The position numbers and the translations under genes are program-made. This document shows positions 7,180-15,513 of a stretch of 64,000 nt of DNA, piece after piece. The DNA lies in contig CAYPAW010000011.1 in NCBI GenBank assembly GCA_964408795.1, positions 1 to 64,000 of the forward strand, written 5' to 3'. This stretch comes from JABMQB01 sp964408795 (GTDB lineage Bacteria; Bacteroidota; Bacteroidia; Bacteroidales; Prolixibacteraceae). The stretch's first letter is position 1. Each line of letters begins with the position of its first letter. Below the pieces are notes generated by a model. The model did no database searches and was not told where the DNA came from. It saw only the letters and a program-made list of their open reading frames with translations.

Positions 7180-8559
7180 TTATTTTTTCCAGAGATGTTG
7201 CATTTCTTCCAGCGTTTTCCCTTTGGTTTCGGGAACCATTTTCCATACGAAGATGAGGGAAAGAACACTCATGGCTCCATAGAAATAGTAGGCTCCACCG
7301 GTACTGAATTCCATCATGGCCGGGTAGGTAGATGATATGAAGTAGTTGGCAGCCCATTGGGCAGCTACTGCCACCGCCACGGCCTTTCCCCGGATTTTGT
7401 TGGGAAATATTTCCGAGATCAGCACCCAGGTTATCGGTCCCCACGACATCATGAAGGAGGCCGTATAGATGATGATAAAAATTAAGGTACTGATACCGAT
7501 AATCTTGCAAAAAGCCAGGGTTCCGATTGCGAACATTCCGATGGCCATTCCTGCAGAGCCTATCATCAGCAAGGGTTTCCTTCCCCAGTTGTCAACCGTG
7601 AGGATAGCGAGTACGGTAAAAATAACATTTACGAGTCCCATGATTACTGTTTGCATCATGGAAGCATCCTTGCCGGCACCCATGCTTTCAAAGATGCGGG
7701 GTGCATAGTAAAGGGCGACATTGATTCCAACAAATTGCTGGAATATGGAAAGCAAAACACCAATCAGAATGATTATTTTGCCATAGGAAAAAAGTTTCCC
7801 TGAGGATCTTTCGATGGTTGCTTTGATTTCGCGTAAGATCATTTTTGCCTCTTCGGCGCCGTTGATGCGGGTCAATATCCCCAGGGCTTTTTGATCCTTA
7901 TGGTTCAGAGCCAGATAACGGGGTGTTTCCGGGACGAAGAACAGAAGCAATCCGAACAAACCTGCTGGAATGGCCTCTGAAGTAAACATTCTTCTCCAGC
8001 CGATGGCATTGATCCATTCGAGGGGTTTGCCATTGGCTATGCCCCAGTTTACGAAGTAAACCACGAGCATTCCGAAGATTATGGCAAACTGGTTCAGAGA
8101 TACCAGCCGTCCCCGGATATCAGCAGGAGCGATTTCGCCGATATACATCGGACAAACGGCAGAGGCCAATCCAACTCCAACGCCCCCCATGATCCGGTAA
8201 AAATTGAACACATAGAGGAGACCCATGGTGGGTTCTCCTTTCGTAAAAAACAGAAATTCCGGATTCCCCGAACCAAGGGCTGATAAAAAGAACAAAATGG
8301 CTGCGATGAAAAGTGTTTTCCTACGGCCGAATTTTGAGGATAAAAGACCCGAAAGAACCGCTCCAAGGATGCATCCGATCAGAGCACTTGAGATGGTAGC
8401 TCCATGAACAAACGTGTTTAACCCCAATCCGTTGATCAGGTATTCCTGAATCGATTTTTCCGCACCTGAGATCACGGCGGTATCGTATCCGAAGAGCAGT
8501 CCTCCAAGGGTAGCGACCAGTGTAATGCCAACAATGTAAACGGAATTGCGTTCTTTCAT
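7180..8559 (-). CDS. xylE: D-xylose:H+ symporter (sugar porter MFS family)
   Basis: 459-residue, twelve-helix MFS transporter of the sugar porter group. The signatures GLLFGYDTAVISGA (helix 1), GRRKTLF and RIMGGVGVGLASAVCPMYIGEIAPADIRG, split here only by helix boundaries, are present. So are the helix 7 motif QQFVGINVALYYAPRIF, the repeat GRKPLLMIG, and the PETKGKTLEEM tail. It imports xylose across the inner membrane with a proton. It begins one base after the xylA stop, so the two are surely co-transcribed and probably translationally coupled. It is the last gene of the xylose operon. Confidence 0.92.
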   Translation of the reverse strand: MKERNSVYIVGITLVATLGGLLFGYDTAVISGAEKSIQEYLINGLGLNTFVHGATISSALIGCILGAVLSGLLSSKFGRRKTLFIAAILFFLSALGSGNPEFLFFTKGEPTMGLLYVFNFYRIMGGVGVGLASAVCPMYIGEIAPADIRGRLVSLNQFAIIFGMLVVYFVNWGIANGKPLEWINAIGWRRMFTSEAIPAGLFGLLLFFVPETPRYLALNHKDQKALGILTRINGAEEAKMILREIKATIERSSGKLFSYGKIIILIGVLLSIFQQFVGINVALYYAPRIFESMGAGKDASMMQTVIMGLVNVIFTVLAILTVDNWGRKPLLMIGSAGMAIGMFAIGTLAFCKIIGISTLIFIIIYTASFMMSWGPITWVLISEIFPNKIRGKAVAVAVAAQWAANYFISSTYPAMMEFSTGGAYYFYGAMSVLSLIFVWKMVPETKGKTLEEMQHLWKK

Positions 8560-8560
8560 T

Positions 8561-9886
8561 TTAGATAAACCAGTTTATTAACTGCTCGAGCAGTTCCTGC
8601 TTGCCGCTGATTTGTTTGGGCTCTCCAACCTCTTTGGCCAGGGCATAGAGGTTTTCCAGGGATAATTTCCCGGTTTCAAAATCAGCACCTTTTCCCTTGT
8701 CGAAGGAGGCGTACCGGTTTTTCCGCATGTTCAGGTATTCCGATTCCTGTAGGATGCGGTCTGCGATGCAGAGTCCACGGGCAAAAACATCCATTCCCGA
8801 AACATGGGCGATAAAGATATCTTCCAGGTCGGTTGAATTTCTGCGTGTTTTGGCATCGAAATTAATTCCTCCGTTTGTGAATCCTCCGGCCTGCATTATT
8901 TCCAGCATGGCTTCGGTAATTTCATAAATATTGGTTGGGAATTCATCGGTATCCCAGCCATTCTGGTAGTCGCCTTTATTGGCATCGATGGAGCCCAGCA
9001 GTCCGGCATCTGCAGCCATGCGCAGGTCATGGGCAAAGGTATGGCCGGCCAGGGTGGCATGATTCACTTCAATGTTCAGCTTAAAGTCTTTGTCCAGGTC
9101 GTTGGCTCTCAGAAATCCGATGACGGTTTGTGCATCGTAGTCGTATTGATGTTTGGTTGGTTCCATGGGTTTGGGTTCAATCAGGAAGGTACCGGTAAAT
9201 CCTTGTTTTCGTCCGTAATCGCGGGCCATACGGAGGAACTGTCCCATGTGATCCAATTCCCTTTTGGTGTCGGTATTGTGCAGGCTCATGTAGCCTTCGC
9301 GTCCGCCCCAAAAGACATAATTGGAGCCGCCCAGAGCCAGGGTTGCATCCATGGCATTTTTAATCTGAACCGCAACATTGGCTACCACCGAAAAGTCGGG
9401 ATTCGTAGCGGCTCCGTTCATATAGCGCGGATCGGAAAATACATTGGCTGTACCCCAGAGTAGTTGAACGCCCGAAGCTTCCTGTTTGGCTTTGGCGATC
9501 TCCACCATCTTGGCAAGGCGTTTCTCGATTTCAAAAACACTCCCGTCACCGGCTATATCCACGTCGTGGAAACAGTAATAGGGAATCCCCATTTTGGTAA
9601 TAAACTCAAATGCGGCATCCATTCTTTCTTTGGCTGCATCCAGTTTGTCGTTGGACGTATCCCAGGGAAATATTTTGGTTCCCGGGCCAAAAGGATCCCC
9701 TCCGGTGCCACAGAATGTATGCCAGTAAGCTACCGCAAAACGGAGATGTTCCTTCAGGGTTTTTCCAGCTACTACTTTGTTTTCATCGTACCACTTGAAA
9801 GCAAGTGGATTTCTTGAATCCGGGCCTTCGAATTTTATCTTGCTGATTCCCGGAAAATACTCTTTGTTTCCTTTTAATACATTCAT
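8561..9886 (-). CDS. xylA: Xylose isomerase
   Basis: 441-residue class II xylose isomerase converting D-xylose to D-xylulose in the cytoplasm, with two divalent metal ions. The catalytic His107-Asp108 lies in YCFHDVDIAGDG. The metal-site segments FLIEPKPMEPTKHQYDYD and NIEVNHATLAGHTFAHDL are intact, as is FDAKTRRNSTDLEDIF. It lies between the binding-protein gene upstream (67-base gap) and xylE downstream (1-base gap). Control by the GntR-type regulator at the head of the cluster is inferred from context. Confidence 0.97.
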   Translation of the reverse strand: MNVLKGNKEYFPGISKIKFEGPDSRNPLAFKWYDENKVVAGKTLKEHLRFAVAYWHTFCGTGGDPFGPGTKIFPWDTSNDKLDAAKERMDAAFEFITKMGIPYYCFHDVDIAGDGSVFEIEKRLAKMVEIAKAKQEASGVQLLWGTANVFSDPRYMNGAATNPDFSVVANVAVQIKNAMDATLALGGSNYVFWGGREGYMSLHNTDTKRELDHMGQFLRMARDYGRKQGFTGTFLIEPKPMEPTKHQYDYDAQTVIGFLRANDLDKDFKLNIEVNHATLAGHTFAHDLRMAADAGLLGSIDANKGDYQNGWDTDEFPTNIYEITEAMLEIMQAGGFTNGGINFDAKTRRNSTDLEDIFIAHVSGMDVFARGLCIADRILQESEYLNMRKNRYASFDKGKGADFETGKLSLENLYALAKEVGEPKQISGKQELLEQLINWFI

Positions 9887-9953
9887 GATTTGTAATTTAA
9901 GTCTAAAATAATTGGTTTGTATTTCAATTTTTATTTTGCTCTGTTTTGCTTTT

Positions 9954-10973
9954 CTAATCAGCTTCTTTTGCTGAATCTACTTGGATCACCCCGGGATGGT
10001 CAAGCCATTCTTTGGACAAGGTGATTCCGTATTTTTCAGCTGCTTTGGAATTGATCAGCACATCGGTTTTGCTTACAAATTCAAACGGGATGGTGGCCGG
10101 ATCGCTGCCCTTGAATATTTTGTCAGCGAGTCTCGCAGCATCTATTCCGGCCTGAATATAATTACGGGAGATTACCAAAACGGCTCCTTTATCGGCCTGG
10201 TCGCTCACAAAGCCAAAAATTGGAATGTTTTGTTCCGAAGCGGTTTTGGCTATTCCACTGAAAGCAGCCGAAGTAAGGTTGTCAATAATCTGACAGATGA
10301 CCTCCGGTTTATTCCCTGCCAATGCCAGGGTGGCATCGATAATCTCAGAGGTTGCATTGACAGGAACGGTGATCAGATCGATACCCGCTGCCTGGGCATA
10401 TTTTTTCAGGTCATTCATGTTGTTTACCGAGTTAACCTCCCCGGGAGAGAAAAGAGTGCCGATTTTTTTGACATCCGGCAGAATGTTCTTCAACCATTTA
10501 ATCATTCCTTCGTAGTCACCCAGTGTAGATATTCCGGTAAGGTTCGCCTGGTGTTCGGTAAAACTGGATCCTGCGCCGGCTGCAACCGGATCCGCAACAA
10601 CTGTGAAAACAACCGGTATGTTTTTGATCTTTTTCGCCACCACTTGCAGGGTGGGGGTGGAGGTGACAAAAATCAAATCAGGACGGTCATTCCATACTCC
10701 GTCCACAATCAGATTTAAGGTTGCTATATCCCCCTGAGCATTTTTTTCTTTCAGGGTAAAATCTTTCCCAACCGTGTACCCCATTTGTTCCATGCCTTTC
10801 AGAATGCCTTCATGGGATAATTCAGAAAGAGGAGAATCATTGTATTGAATCAAAACCAGGTTCAATTTATCCGGGTCTTCCTGAGAAGATTTTTTGTTGC
10901 TGCAGGAAAAAAGGAATCCACCCAGGATTCCCATAAGAAGCAAAAAAACAAGATTGCTACGCAATGTCTTCAT
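9954..10973 (-). CDS. Orphan ABC-type substrate-binding lipoprotein (PF04392 type)
   Basis: 339-residue lipoprotein: signal segment followed by the lipobox FSCS (Cys24), then a two-lobed periplasmic-binding fold resembling the TrpX/YtvP-type family (PF04392). Typical segments are MEQMGYTVG, LIFVTSTPTLQVV, VFTVVADPVAAGAG, TLFSPGEVNS and the end KYGITLSKEWLDHPGVIQ. Relatives are normally encoded beside an ABC permease and ATPase; neither is present in the window. It sits between xylB (73 bases) and xylA (67 bases), all on the same strand, which suggests a role in pentose uptake or sensing. The ligand cannot be told from sequence; known relatives bind amino acids or other small molecules. Confidence 0.8.
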   Translation of the reverse strand: MKTLRSNLVFLLLMGILGGFLFSCSNKKSSQEDPDKLNLVLIQYNDSPLSELSHEGILKGMEQMGYTVGKDFTLKEKNAQGDIATLNLIVDGVWNDRPDLIFVTSTPTLQVVAKKIKNIPVVFTVVADPVAAGAGSSFTEHQANLTGISTLGDYEGMIKWLKNILPDVKKIGTLFSPGEVNSVNNMNDLKKYAQAAGIDLITVPVNATSEIIDATLALAGNKPEVICQIIDNLTSAAFSGIAKTASEQNIPIFGFVSDQADKGAVLVISRNYIQAGIDAARLADKIFKGSDPATIPFEFVSKTDVLINSKAAEKYGITLSKEWLDHPGVIQVDSAKEAD

Positions 10974-11046
10974 ACGGTTAATTTTTAGGTTTGTATTTTG
11001 ATTAATACCTGCTTTTCGGCCATCCGGGAATGCGTTTCATGATAGG

Positions 11047-12534
11047 TTAATGATTCAGGACTTTATTCAGGTGTTTCAGCCAGTTGGCGTAGGCTGCTTC
11101 GAATTCGGCTTTTTTTGCCAGCCGGGGTTCCACGGTATCCAGTTTTTTCAGGTTTGCAAAGGCTTCGCCCGGGGAAGAATAATACCCCGATCCGATACCG
11201 GCCCCGCGTGCGGCTCCTATGGATCCATCGGTATTGTATAATTCGATAACTGCACCGGTAATTCCGGCAAGGGTCTCTCTGAAAACCGGGCTCAGAAACA
11301 TGTTGGCTTTTCCGGCACGGATCACGGTGGCTTCAATTCCGATCTCTTTCATGATATCCATTCCGTATTTAAAAGAGAAAACAATGCCTTCCTGGGCAGC
11401 CCTGAACAGATGGGCGTTGGAATGCACATTGAAATTGAGACCGGCGATATAGGCCCCCGGATTGGTATTCCCGAGAACTCTTTCCGCCCCATTTCCAAAC
11501 GGGAGAACCGTGATTCCGGCAGATCCTGTTTCAACGGTTGCAGCGAGGCGGTTCATATCGTCATACGACAGCGTATTTCCGGTATTTTTTTTCAACCAGG
11601 AATTGAGAATTCCGGTTCCGTTGATGCACAACAAAACCCCTAACCGGTTTTGCTTGCTGGTATGGTTTACATGAGCAAAGGTGTTTACCCGTGAAAAAGA
11701 ATCGTATTTTATTTCGTCACTGACCCCGTATACTACGCCGGATGTACCGGCTGTTGTGGCGATCTCTCCCGGATTCAGCACATTCAGTGACAAGGCATTG
11801 TTGGGCTGGTCACCGGCACGGTAACTGATTTCGGTACCGGGCTTAAGACCCAGCTCTTTGGCGGCTGTTTCACTGATCTCACCCTGAATGCCAAAGGTTG
11901 GCACAAGTTCGGGAATGAGACGATCCTCTATTCCGTAATGATCCATAAGGAGGGAAGCTACCCTGTTTTCTTTAAAATTCCACAGGATTCCTTCCGAAAG
12001 GCCACTGATGGTGGTTTTGATCTCACCGCTCATTTTCATGGCGATGTAATCTCCGGGAAGCATGATCTTATGAATCTTTTCATACACCTGAGGTTCATTC
12101 TCCCGGACCCACTTTAATTTGGATGCCGTAAAATTACCCGGAGAATTAAGGAGGTTAGCCAGACAGAGCTTTTCGCCGATCTTTCGGAAGGCATTTTCGC
12201 CGATTTCGGTTGCCCGGCTGTCGCACCATATAATGGATGGACGCAATACCCGCTGATCCTTGTCGACTACGACCAATCCATGCATCTGATAAGAAATGCC
12301 CACCGCCTGAATGCGGTTTGCTTCTACCCCTGACTTTCTGAGAACATCGCCCAGGGCAAGCTTGAGGTTTTCCCACCAGCGTTCCGGTTCCTGTTCAGCC
12401 CATCCGGCTTTCCGGGCTGTAATTTCCATCTCCTGTTCCGGGTAGTACGCGGTGGCGACACAAACCCCGCTGACTCCGTCCAGTAAGGAAGCTTTTACCG
12501 ATGAACTTCCAACATCAAATCCCAGTAAATACAT
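11047..12534 (-). CDS. xylB: Xylulokinase
   Basis: 495-residue FGGY-family sugar kinase phosphorylating D-xylulose to xylulose 5-phosphate with ATP. The N-terminal phosphate motif is LGFDVGSSSVKASL. The substrate region AVGISYQMHGLVVVDKDQRVLRPSIIWCDSR includes the MHG motif and the aspartate typical of XylB. The second-domain phosphate/adenosine segment TTAGTSGVVYG and the FGGY signature region around VIRAGKANMFLSPVF are also present. It is the first enzyme gene after the regulator; the 108-base gap to the regulator carries a 24-bp palindrome. Confidence 0.95.
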   Translation of the reverse strand: MYLLGFDVGSSSVKASLLDGVSGVCVATAYYPEQEMEITARKAGWAEQEPERWWENLKLALGDVLRKSGVEANRIQAVGISYQMHGLVVVDKDQRVLRPSIIWCDSRATEIGENAFRKIGEKLCLANLLNSPGNFTASKLKWVRENEPQVYEKIHKIMLPGDYIAMKMSGEIKTTISGLSEGILWNFKENRVASLLMDHYGIEDRLIPELVPTFGIQGEISETAAKELGLKPGTEISYRAGDQPNNALSLNVLNPGEIATTAGTSGVVYGVSDEIKYDSFSRVNTFAHVNHTSKQNRLGVLLCINGTGILNSWLKKNTGNTLSYDDMNRLAATVETGSAGITVLPFGNGAERVLGNTNPGAYIAGLNFNVHSNAHLFRAAQEGIVFSFKYGMDIMKEIGIEATVIRAGKANMFLSPVFRETLAGITGAVIELYNTDGSIGAARGAGIGSGYYSSPGEAFANLKKLDTVEPRLAKKAEFEAAYANWLKHLNKVLNH

Positions 12535-12556
12535 ATCGAAGGTATATGGTTAATGT

Positions 12557-12592
12557 GATATAAACTGTTCTGTTCTGTTATGTTCTCAAAAA
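12557..12592. repeat. Short TGTTC tandem repeat upstream of xylB
   Basis: The segment reads, on the plus strand, CTGTTCTGTTCTGTTATGTTC: three to four pentamer units of TGTTC with one substitution. It lies in the xylB leader between the palindrome at 12623 and the start codon. It may be part of the control region or simple slippage sequence. Confidence 0.4.
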
Positions 12593-12622
12593 TAGGATTT
12601 CAATCAGGTTTTTCAAAATCAA

Positions 12623-12646
12623 ATAAGATGTTATATAACATCTTAT
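12623..12646. promoter_or_regulatory. Perfect 24-bp palindrome, candidate xylose-operon operator
   Basis: Half-site ATAAGATGTTAT (12623-12634) is followed at once by its exact complement (12635-12646), with no spacer. It overlaps the stop codon of the regulator gene and lies about 90-110 bases upstream of xylB. No T tract follows, so it does not look like a terminator. A dimeric GntR-type repressor would bind such a site. Confidence 0.6.
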
Positions 12647-13638
12647 AAGGAGGATCTTATTTTCAATGTCGTGGGAATGATGGATTTGATTTCTTTGCCT
12701 GAATTGACAAATTCAGCCGCTTTTTGTCCCATTAATTCGAAATCAGTGGATATGACGCTGATTCCGTTTTCCACATATTTTTTCATGGGTGTTTCGTTGT
12801 ATGAGATTACCCCAACGTCTTTTCCCGGTTTCAGGTTTTTTTTGTGGCATTGATCGAGGAACAGGGCCAGTGTACGGTCGCTGACCAGGAAATAAAGATC
12901 GCCTTTTTCAATCCGGAAGTCTGCCTGTTCATAAATAATTTTACAGGGAATGGATTTTTCGTTGCAGAACTTTTTGAAATAGGCAATGGATTCTTTGGGG
13001 TGGTAGGTGAAAGAAGGGTAGTAATAAATGAAACGTTGGTATTTCCTGATTTTTTGGATGCTTTGAGCGAGGCAATGATACACCGGTTTTCCGAAGTCCT
13101 GTGCTACATAGGAATGTTCAGGCAGGGAATGGATCTTCCAGTCGATAACCAGCAACTGTTCGGTGGGTATTTTGCTAATTATTTCCGGAACACGTTCATG
13201 ATCGAAGTTCATAACGACATATCGGGTGTATTTTCCTACTGCATCATTGATTATGGTTTCAAACACCCGGATGTTGTAGTGATGAAAGTTCAGATCCAGG
13301 TTTATCTCTTTGGAAAGATATTTTCTGAAAGCCCCGTACAAGACCTCCTTGTAGGCTTTGAAGGTATCGAGAAAGAGAAAAACCCGGGTAATTTTTTTGG
13401 CGACGAAATAGCCTCTGTTGGGTACTGATTCCACGATTCCACGTTGTTTCAGCTCAGCATATGCTTTGAAGACCGTATCGCGTGAGAGATGGCTCTCCTT
13501 CATCAGTTGGCTGACAGAAGGGAGCATCTCTCCCACGGCCAGTTCGTTTCGGCTGATGGAGTCAATAAGGGCGTCCACCAGCTGTTGGTATTTTAAGACA
13601 TTGGAATTGTTATCAATCGTAAATTTAATCGCGGCCAT
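12643..13638 (-). CDS. GntR-family regulator with periplasmic-binding-like sensor domain
   Basis: 331 residues. Residues ~10-85 form a GntR winged helix (LPSVSQLMKESHLSRDTVFKAYAELKQRGIVESVPNRGYFV). The rest is a LacI/periplasmic-binding-like ligand domain (VFLFLDTFKAYKEVLYGAFRKYL ... DRTLALFLDQCHKKNLKPGKDVGVISYNETPMKKYVENGISVISTDFELMGQKAAEFV), broken here only by ellipsis, as in many Bacteroidota sugar regulators. It heads the xylose gene cluster and is the obvious candidate for its control, with xylose or xylulose as inferred ligand. Its stop codon lies inside the palindrome at 12623-12646. Confidence 0.88.
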   Translation of the reverse strand: MAAIKFTIDNNSNVLKYQQLVDALIDSISRNELAVGEMLPSVSQLMKESHLSRDTVFKAYAELKQRGIVESVPNRGYFVAKKITRVFLFLDTFKAYKEVLYGAFRKYLSKEINLDLNFHHYNIRVFETIINDAVGKYTRYVVMNFDHERVPEIISKIPTEQLLVIDWKIHSLPEHSYVAQDFGKPVYHCLAQSIQKIRKYQRFIYYYPSFTYHPKESIAYFKKFCNEKSIPCKIIYEQADFRIEKGDLYFLVSDRTLALFLDQCHKKNLKPGKDVGVISYNETPMKKYVENGISVISTDFELMGQKAAEFVNSGKEIKSIIPTTLKIRSSL

Positions 13639-13721
13639 TTGTACAATTACAGATTTTTGGTCATTTAGGAATCCAAGGCTGGTTTGTGTTTTTTTAAATG
13701 TTAAATACTGTTATTTTTTTT

Positions 13722-13756
13722 GCCTGGTTGCAATACGTAACGGTAGTTTGCGTTAA
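13722..13756. promoter_or_regulatory. Imperfect inverted repeat upstream of the regulator gene
   Basis: TAACG (near 13739) and CGTTA (near 13752) flank 8 bases in the region upstream of the GntR-type regulator. The half-sites are short and do not match the palindrome at 12623. No TAnnTTTG element was found in this leader. Listed as a weak operator candidate. Confidence 0.2.
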
Positions 13757-13844
13757 ATAAAAAAGGATATGGAGAAACCTTATCATAGTGGTTAAGTTTG
13801 GTCAGCATTATATTTCCTACAATTTCTCCATTATCCTTTTTTTA
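13757..13844. repeat. 88-bp imperfect inverted repeat (stem-loop or MITE-like)
   Basis: The arms AAAAAAGGATATGGAGAAA (left) and TTTCTCCATTATCCTTTTTT (right) pair over about 19 bp with a single extra base, around a loop of about 45 bases. The arms end in A and T runs, so the transcript on either strand would end in U. It occupies the gap between the divergent regulator and nitroreductase genes, where no terminator is needed on either side. No target-site duplication is evident. Confidence 0.65.
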
Positions 13845-13934
13845 TTGCTAAGGTACAACAATATCTCTTTTTATTTTCTTTCCGGATAGATTTTTATTCA
13901 GATCAGAATTTAATATTTTTACGGCAAAAAACCG

Positions 13935-14507
13935 ATGATTCGCGAATTGATTATAAAAAACCGCAGTTACCGGCGTTTTGATTCTTCCGTAAAGATTGAC
14001 AGCCGAACGTTGGAGCGATGGATTGAGTTAGCGCGGTTTTCATCTTCGGCGCGCAATGTCCAGCCATTGAAGTACATTGTTTGCACCTCGGAGGAGATCA
14101 CCGGGAAGATATTTCCCTGTTTGGAGTGGGCTGGTTACCTCACCCATTGGGAGGGTCCTGAAGAGGGAGAGCGGCCGGTGGCGTATATTGTTATGCTTCA
14201 TGACAGGAACATTTCGGATGCCCGTTTTTGCGATGACGGAATTGCCGCCCAGAGCATTTTGCTCGGGGCGGTGGATGAGGGCTTCGGAGGATGCATCATT
14301 GGATCAATCGATAAAAGCAAACTGGCAACAATCCTCGATCTGGAAAGCGGCCTGGAAATACTATGGGTTCTTGCCCTGGGAAAACCAGCCGAGAAAGTAA
14401 TCCTCGAAGAGGTTCAAAATGATCGTATTGAGTATTGGAGAGACCATCAGGGGGTGCATCATGTACCCAAAAGATCCCTGGACGAGCTGATCCTGAAAAG
14501 TCTGTGA
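13935..14507 (+). CDS. Nitroreductase family protein
   Basis: 190-residue FMN-dependent nitroreductase-fold oxidoreductase. The N-terminal NRSYRRFD and the ARFSSSARNVQPLKYIV segment correspond to the FMN-phosphate and ribityl binding loops. DDGIAAQSILLGAVDEGFGGCIIGS is the central helix and GG motif, interrupted by none of the usual deletions. The C-terminal ALGKPAEK strand is also typical. It is probably NAD(P)H dependent and cytoplasmic; the substrate is unknown. It stands alone, divergent from the xylose regulator, 163 bases before the following lipoprotein gene. Confidence 0.88.
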   Translation: MIRELIIKNRSYRRFDSSVKIDSRTLERWIELARFSSSARNVQPLKYIVCTSEEITGKIFPCLEWAGYLTHWEGPEEGERPVAYIVMLHDRNISDARFCDDGIAAQSILLGAVDEGFGGCIIGSIDKSKLATILDLESGLEILWVLALGKPAEKVILEEVQNDRIEYWRDHQGVHHVPKRSLDELILKSL

Positions 14508-14614
14508 TAGAAAGATACTGCCTGTGCGGTCGTTTTGTGTTGTCATCAAAAAATAAGTGGAATCGTATGAAACAATTCACGATCCCGTTGGCTATAGGGA
14601 CGAAACGGTTCTTC

Positions 14615-14637
14615 CGATCCCGAGTACATTGGGATCG
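14615..14637. repeat. CGATCCC / GGGATCG hairpin
   Basis: Perfect 7-bp inverted repeat with a 9-base loop (GAGTACATT) in the gap between the nitroreductase and lipoprotein genes, preceded by a second CGATCCCG some 40 bases upstream. No T tract follows. It looks like an intergenic repeat but has no second copy in the window. Confidence 0.4.
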
Positions 14638-14670
14638 CGGATTCCTTAACAAACAAACAATTGAAATCAC

Positions 14671-15510
14671 ATGAAAAAAATGCTTCCAGTGGTTATCCCG
14701 GTAATAGCTCTGTTCTTCATTGTGGCGGGATGCAACCAGACAAAAAAGAAAAAAACAGATGAACCCAACCCGGAGCAAATTCTTGCGGCAACCGATACAT
14801 TTCATCTGGTTGACAAAAAAGAGGAAATTTTGAAAAAGATTACTCAACTGCATGAATCACCCGACATTGTACCTTTGATCAATGAGGCAGGGGCTTCGTA
14901 CATAATGGATCTTACGGTCCCAATAGAGAATACAGAAAGATTACTGACCCGTGATAAGCTGAGTTTTTTCTGGGGTATGCTTGTGTTTGATCTGATCTAC
15001 GCAAAAGTTTACAACCGTCAGGACCGGTTGGCTGAAGTAGCCGACCTGGAATACCGGTTTAAAATGGATCTGGGACTGGAAGAAGAACTGAAAAAGGCCG
15101 AAAGATACAATGAAAGGATCCAACAGAACAAAGACAATCCCGATTCGCTGAATATCCTTTTTGAAGAAGCGACAGAAACCTGGATGAACGATATGTCATC
15201 CGATCATTTCAATGTACTTGTGTATTCTTGTGTCGGGAACAATGTAGAAGCCCTGTATATTCTGAGCCAGCTTACCCTATTGGCCAGCGACAATACAGAC
15301 CTGTTGCACCTGGTCAATCAACATCGGGCATCTCTGTCGGAATTTTTTTCTTTGATCGGATTAATTGCAGAGGATCAAAACATTCAACCCTACTATGAAA
15401 ACCTGGCTCGTATTGCCAGCCTTTTTCAGGTCCATGAGGAAATTACGGAAGCTGAACTGGAAGAAATTGCTTTGTTGGCGGAAGAGGTCCGGAACGACAT
15501 GATCCGTTAA
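14671..15510 (+). CDS. Hypothetical lipoprotein
   Basis: 279 residues. A signal sequence (MKKMLPVVIPVIALFFIVAGC) with lipobox VAGC places Cys21 at the mature N-terminus; the protein is expected in the outer or inner membrane facing the periplasm. The mature part is acidic and largely helical (EEILKKITQLHESPDIVPLINEAG and EEITEAELEEIALLAEEVRND), with no recognised catalytic motif. It resembles helical Bacteroidota lipoproteins of unknown role. It ends three bases from the convergent GNAT gene. Confidence 0.75.
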   Translation: MKKMLPVVIPVIALFFIVAGCNQTKKKKTDEPNPEQILAATDTFHLVDKKEEILKKITQLHESPDIVPLINEAGASYIMDLTVPIENTERLLTRDKLSFFWGMLVFDLIYAKVYNRQDRLAEVADLEYRFKMDLGLEEELKKAERYNERIQQNKDNPDSLNILFEEATETWMNDMSSDHFNVLVYSCVGNNVEALYILSQLTLLASDNTDLLHLVNQHRASLSEFFSLIGLIAEDQNIQPYYENLARIASLFQVHEEITEAELEEIALLAEEVRNDMIR

Positions 15511-15513
15511 GGT

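Noticed and set aside
13757..13844. Ordinary bidirectional terminator
   Set aside because: Both flanking genes point away from it, so neither needs termination there.
14568..14673. Short plus-strand frame of about 35 codons upstream of the lipoprotein gene
   Set aside because: It covers the GATCCC repeats and ends at the next gene; no sign of coding.
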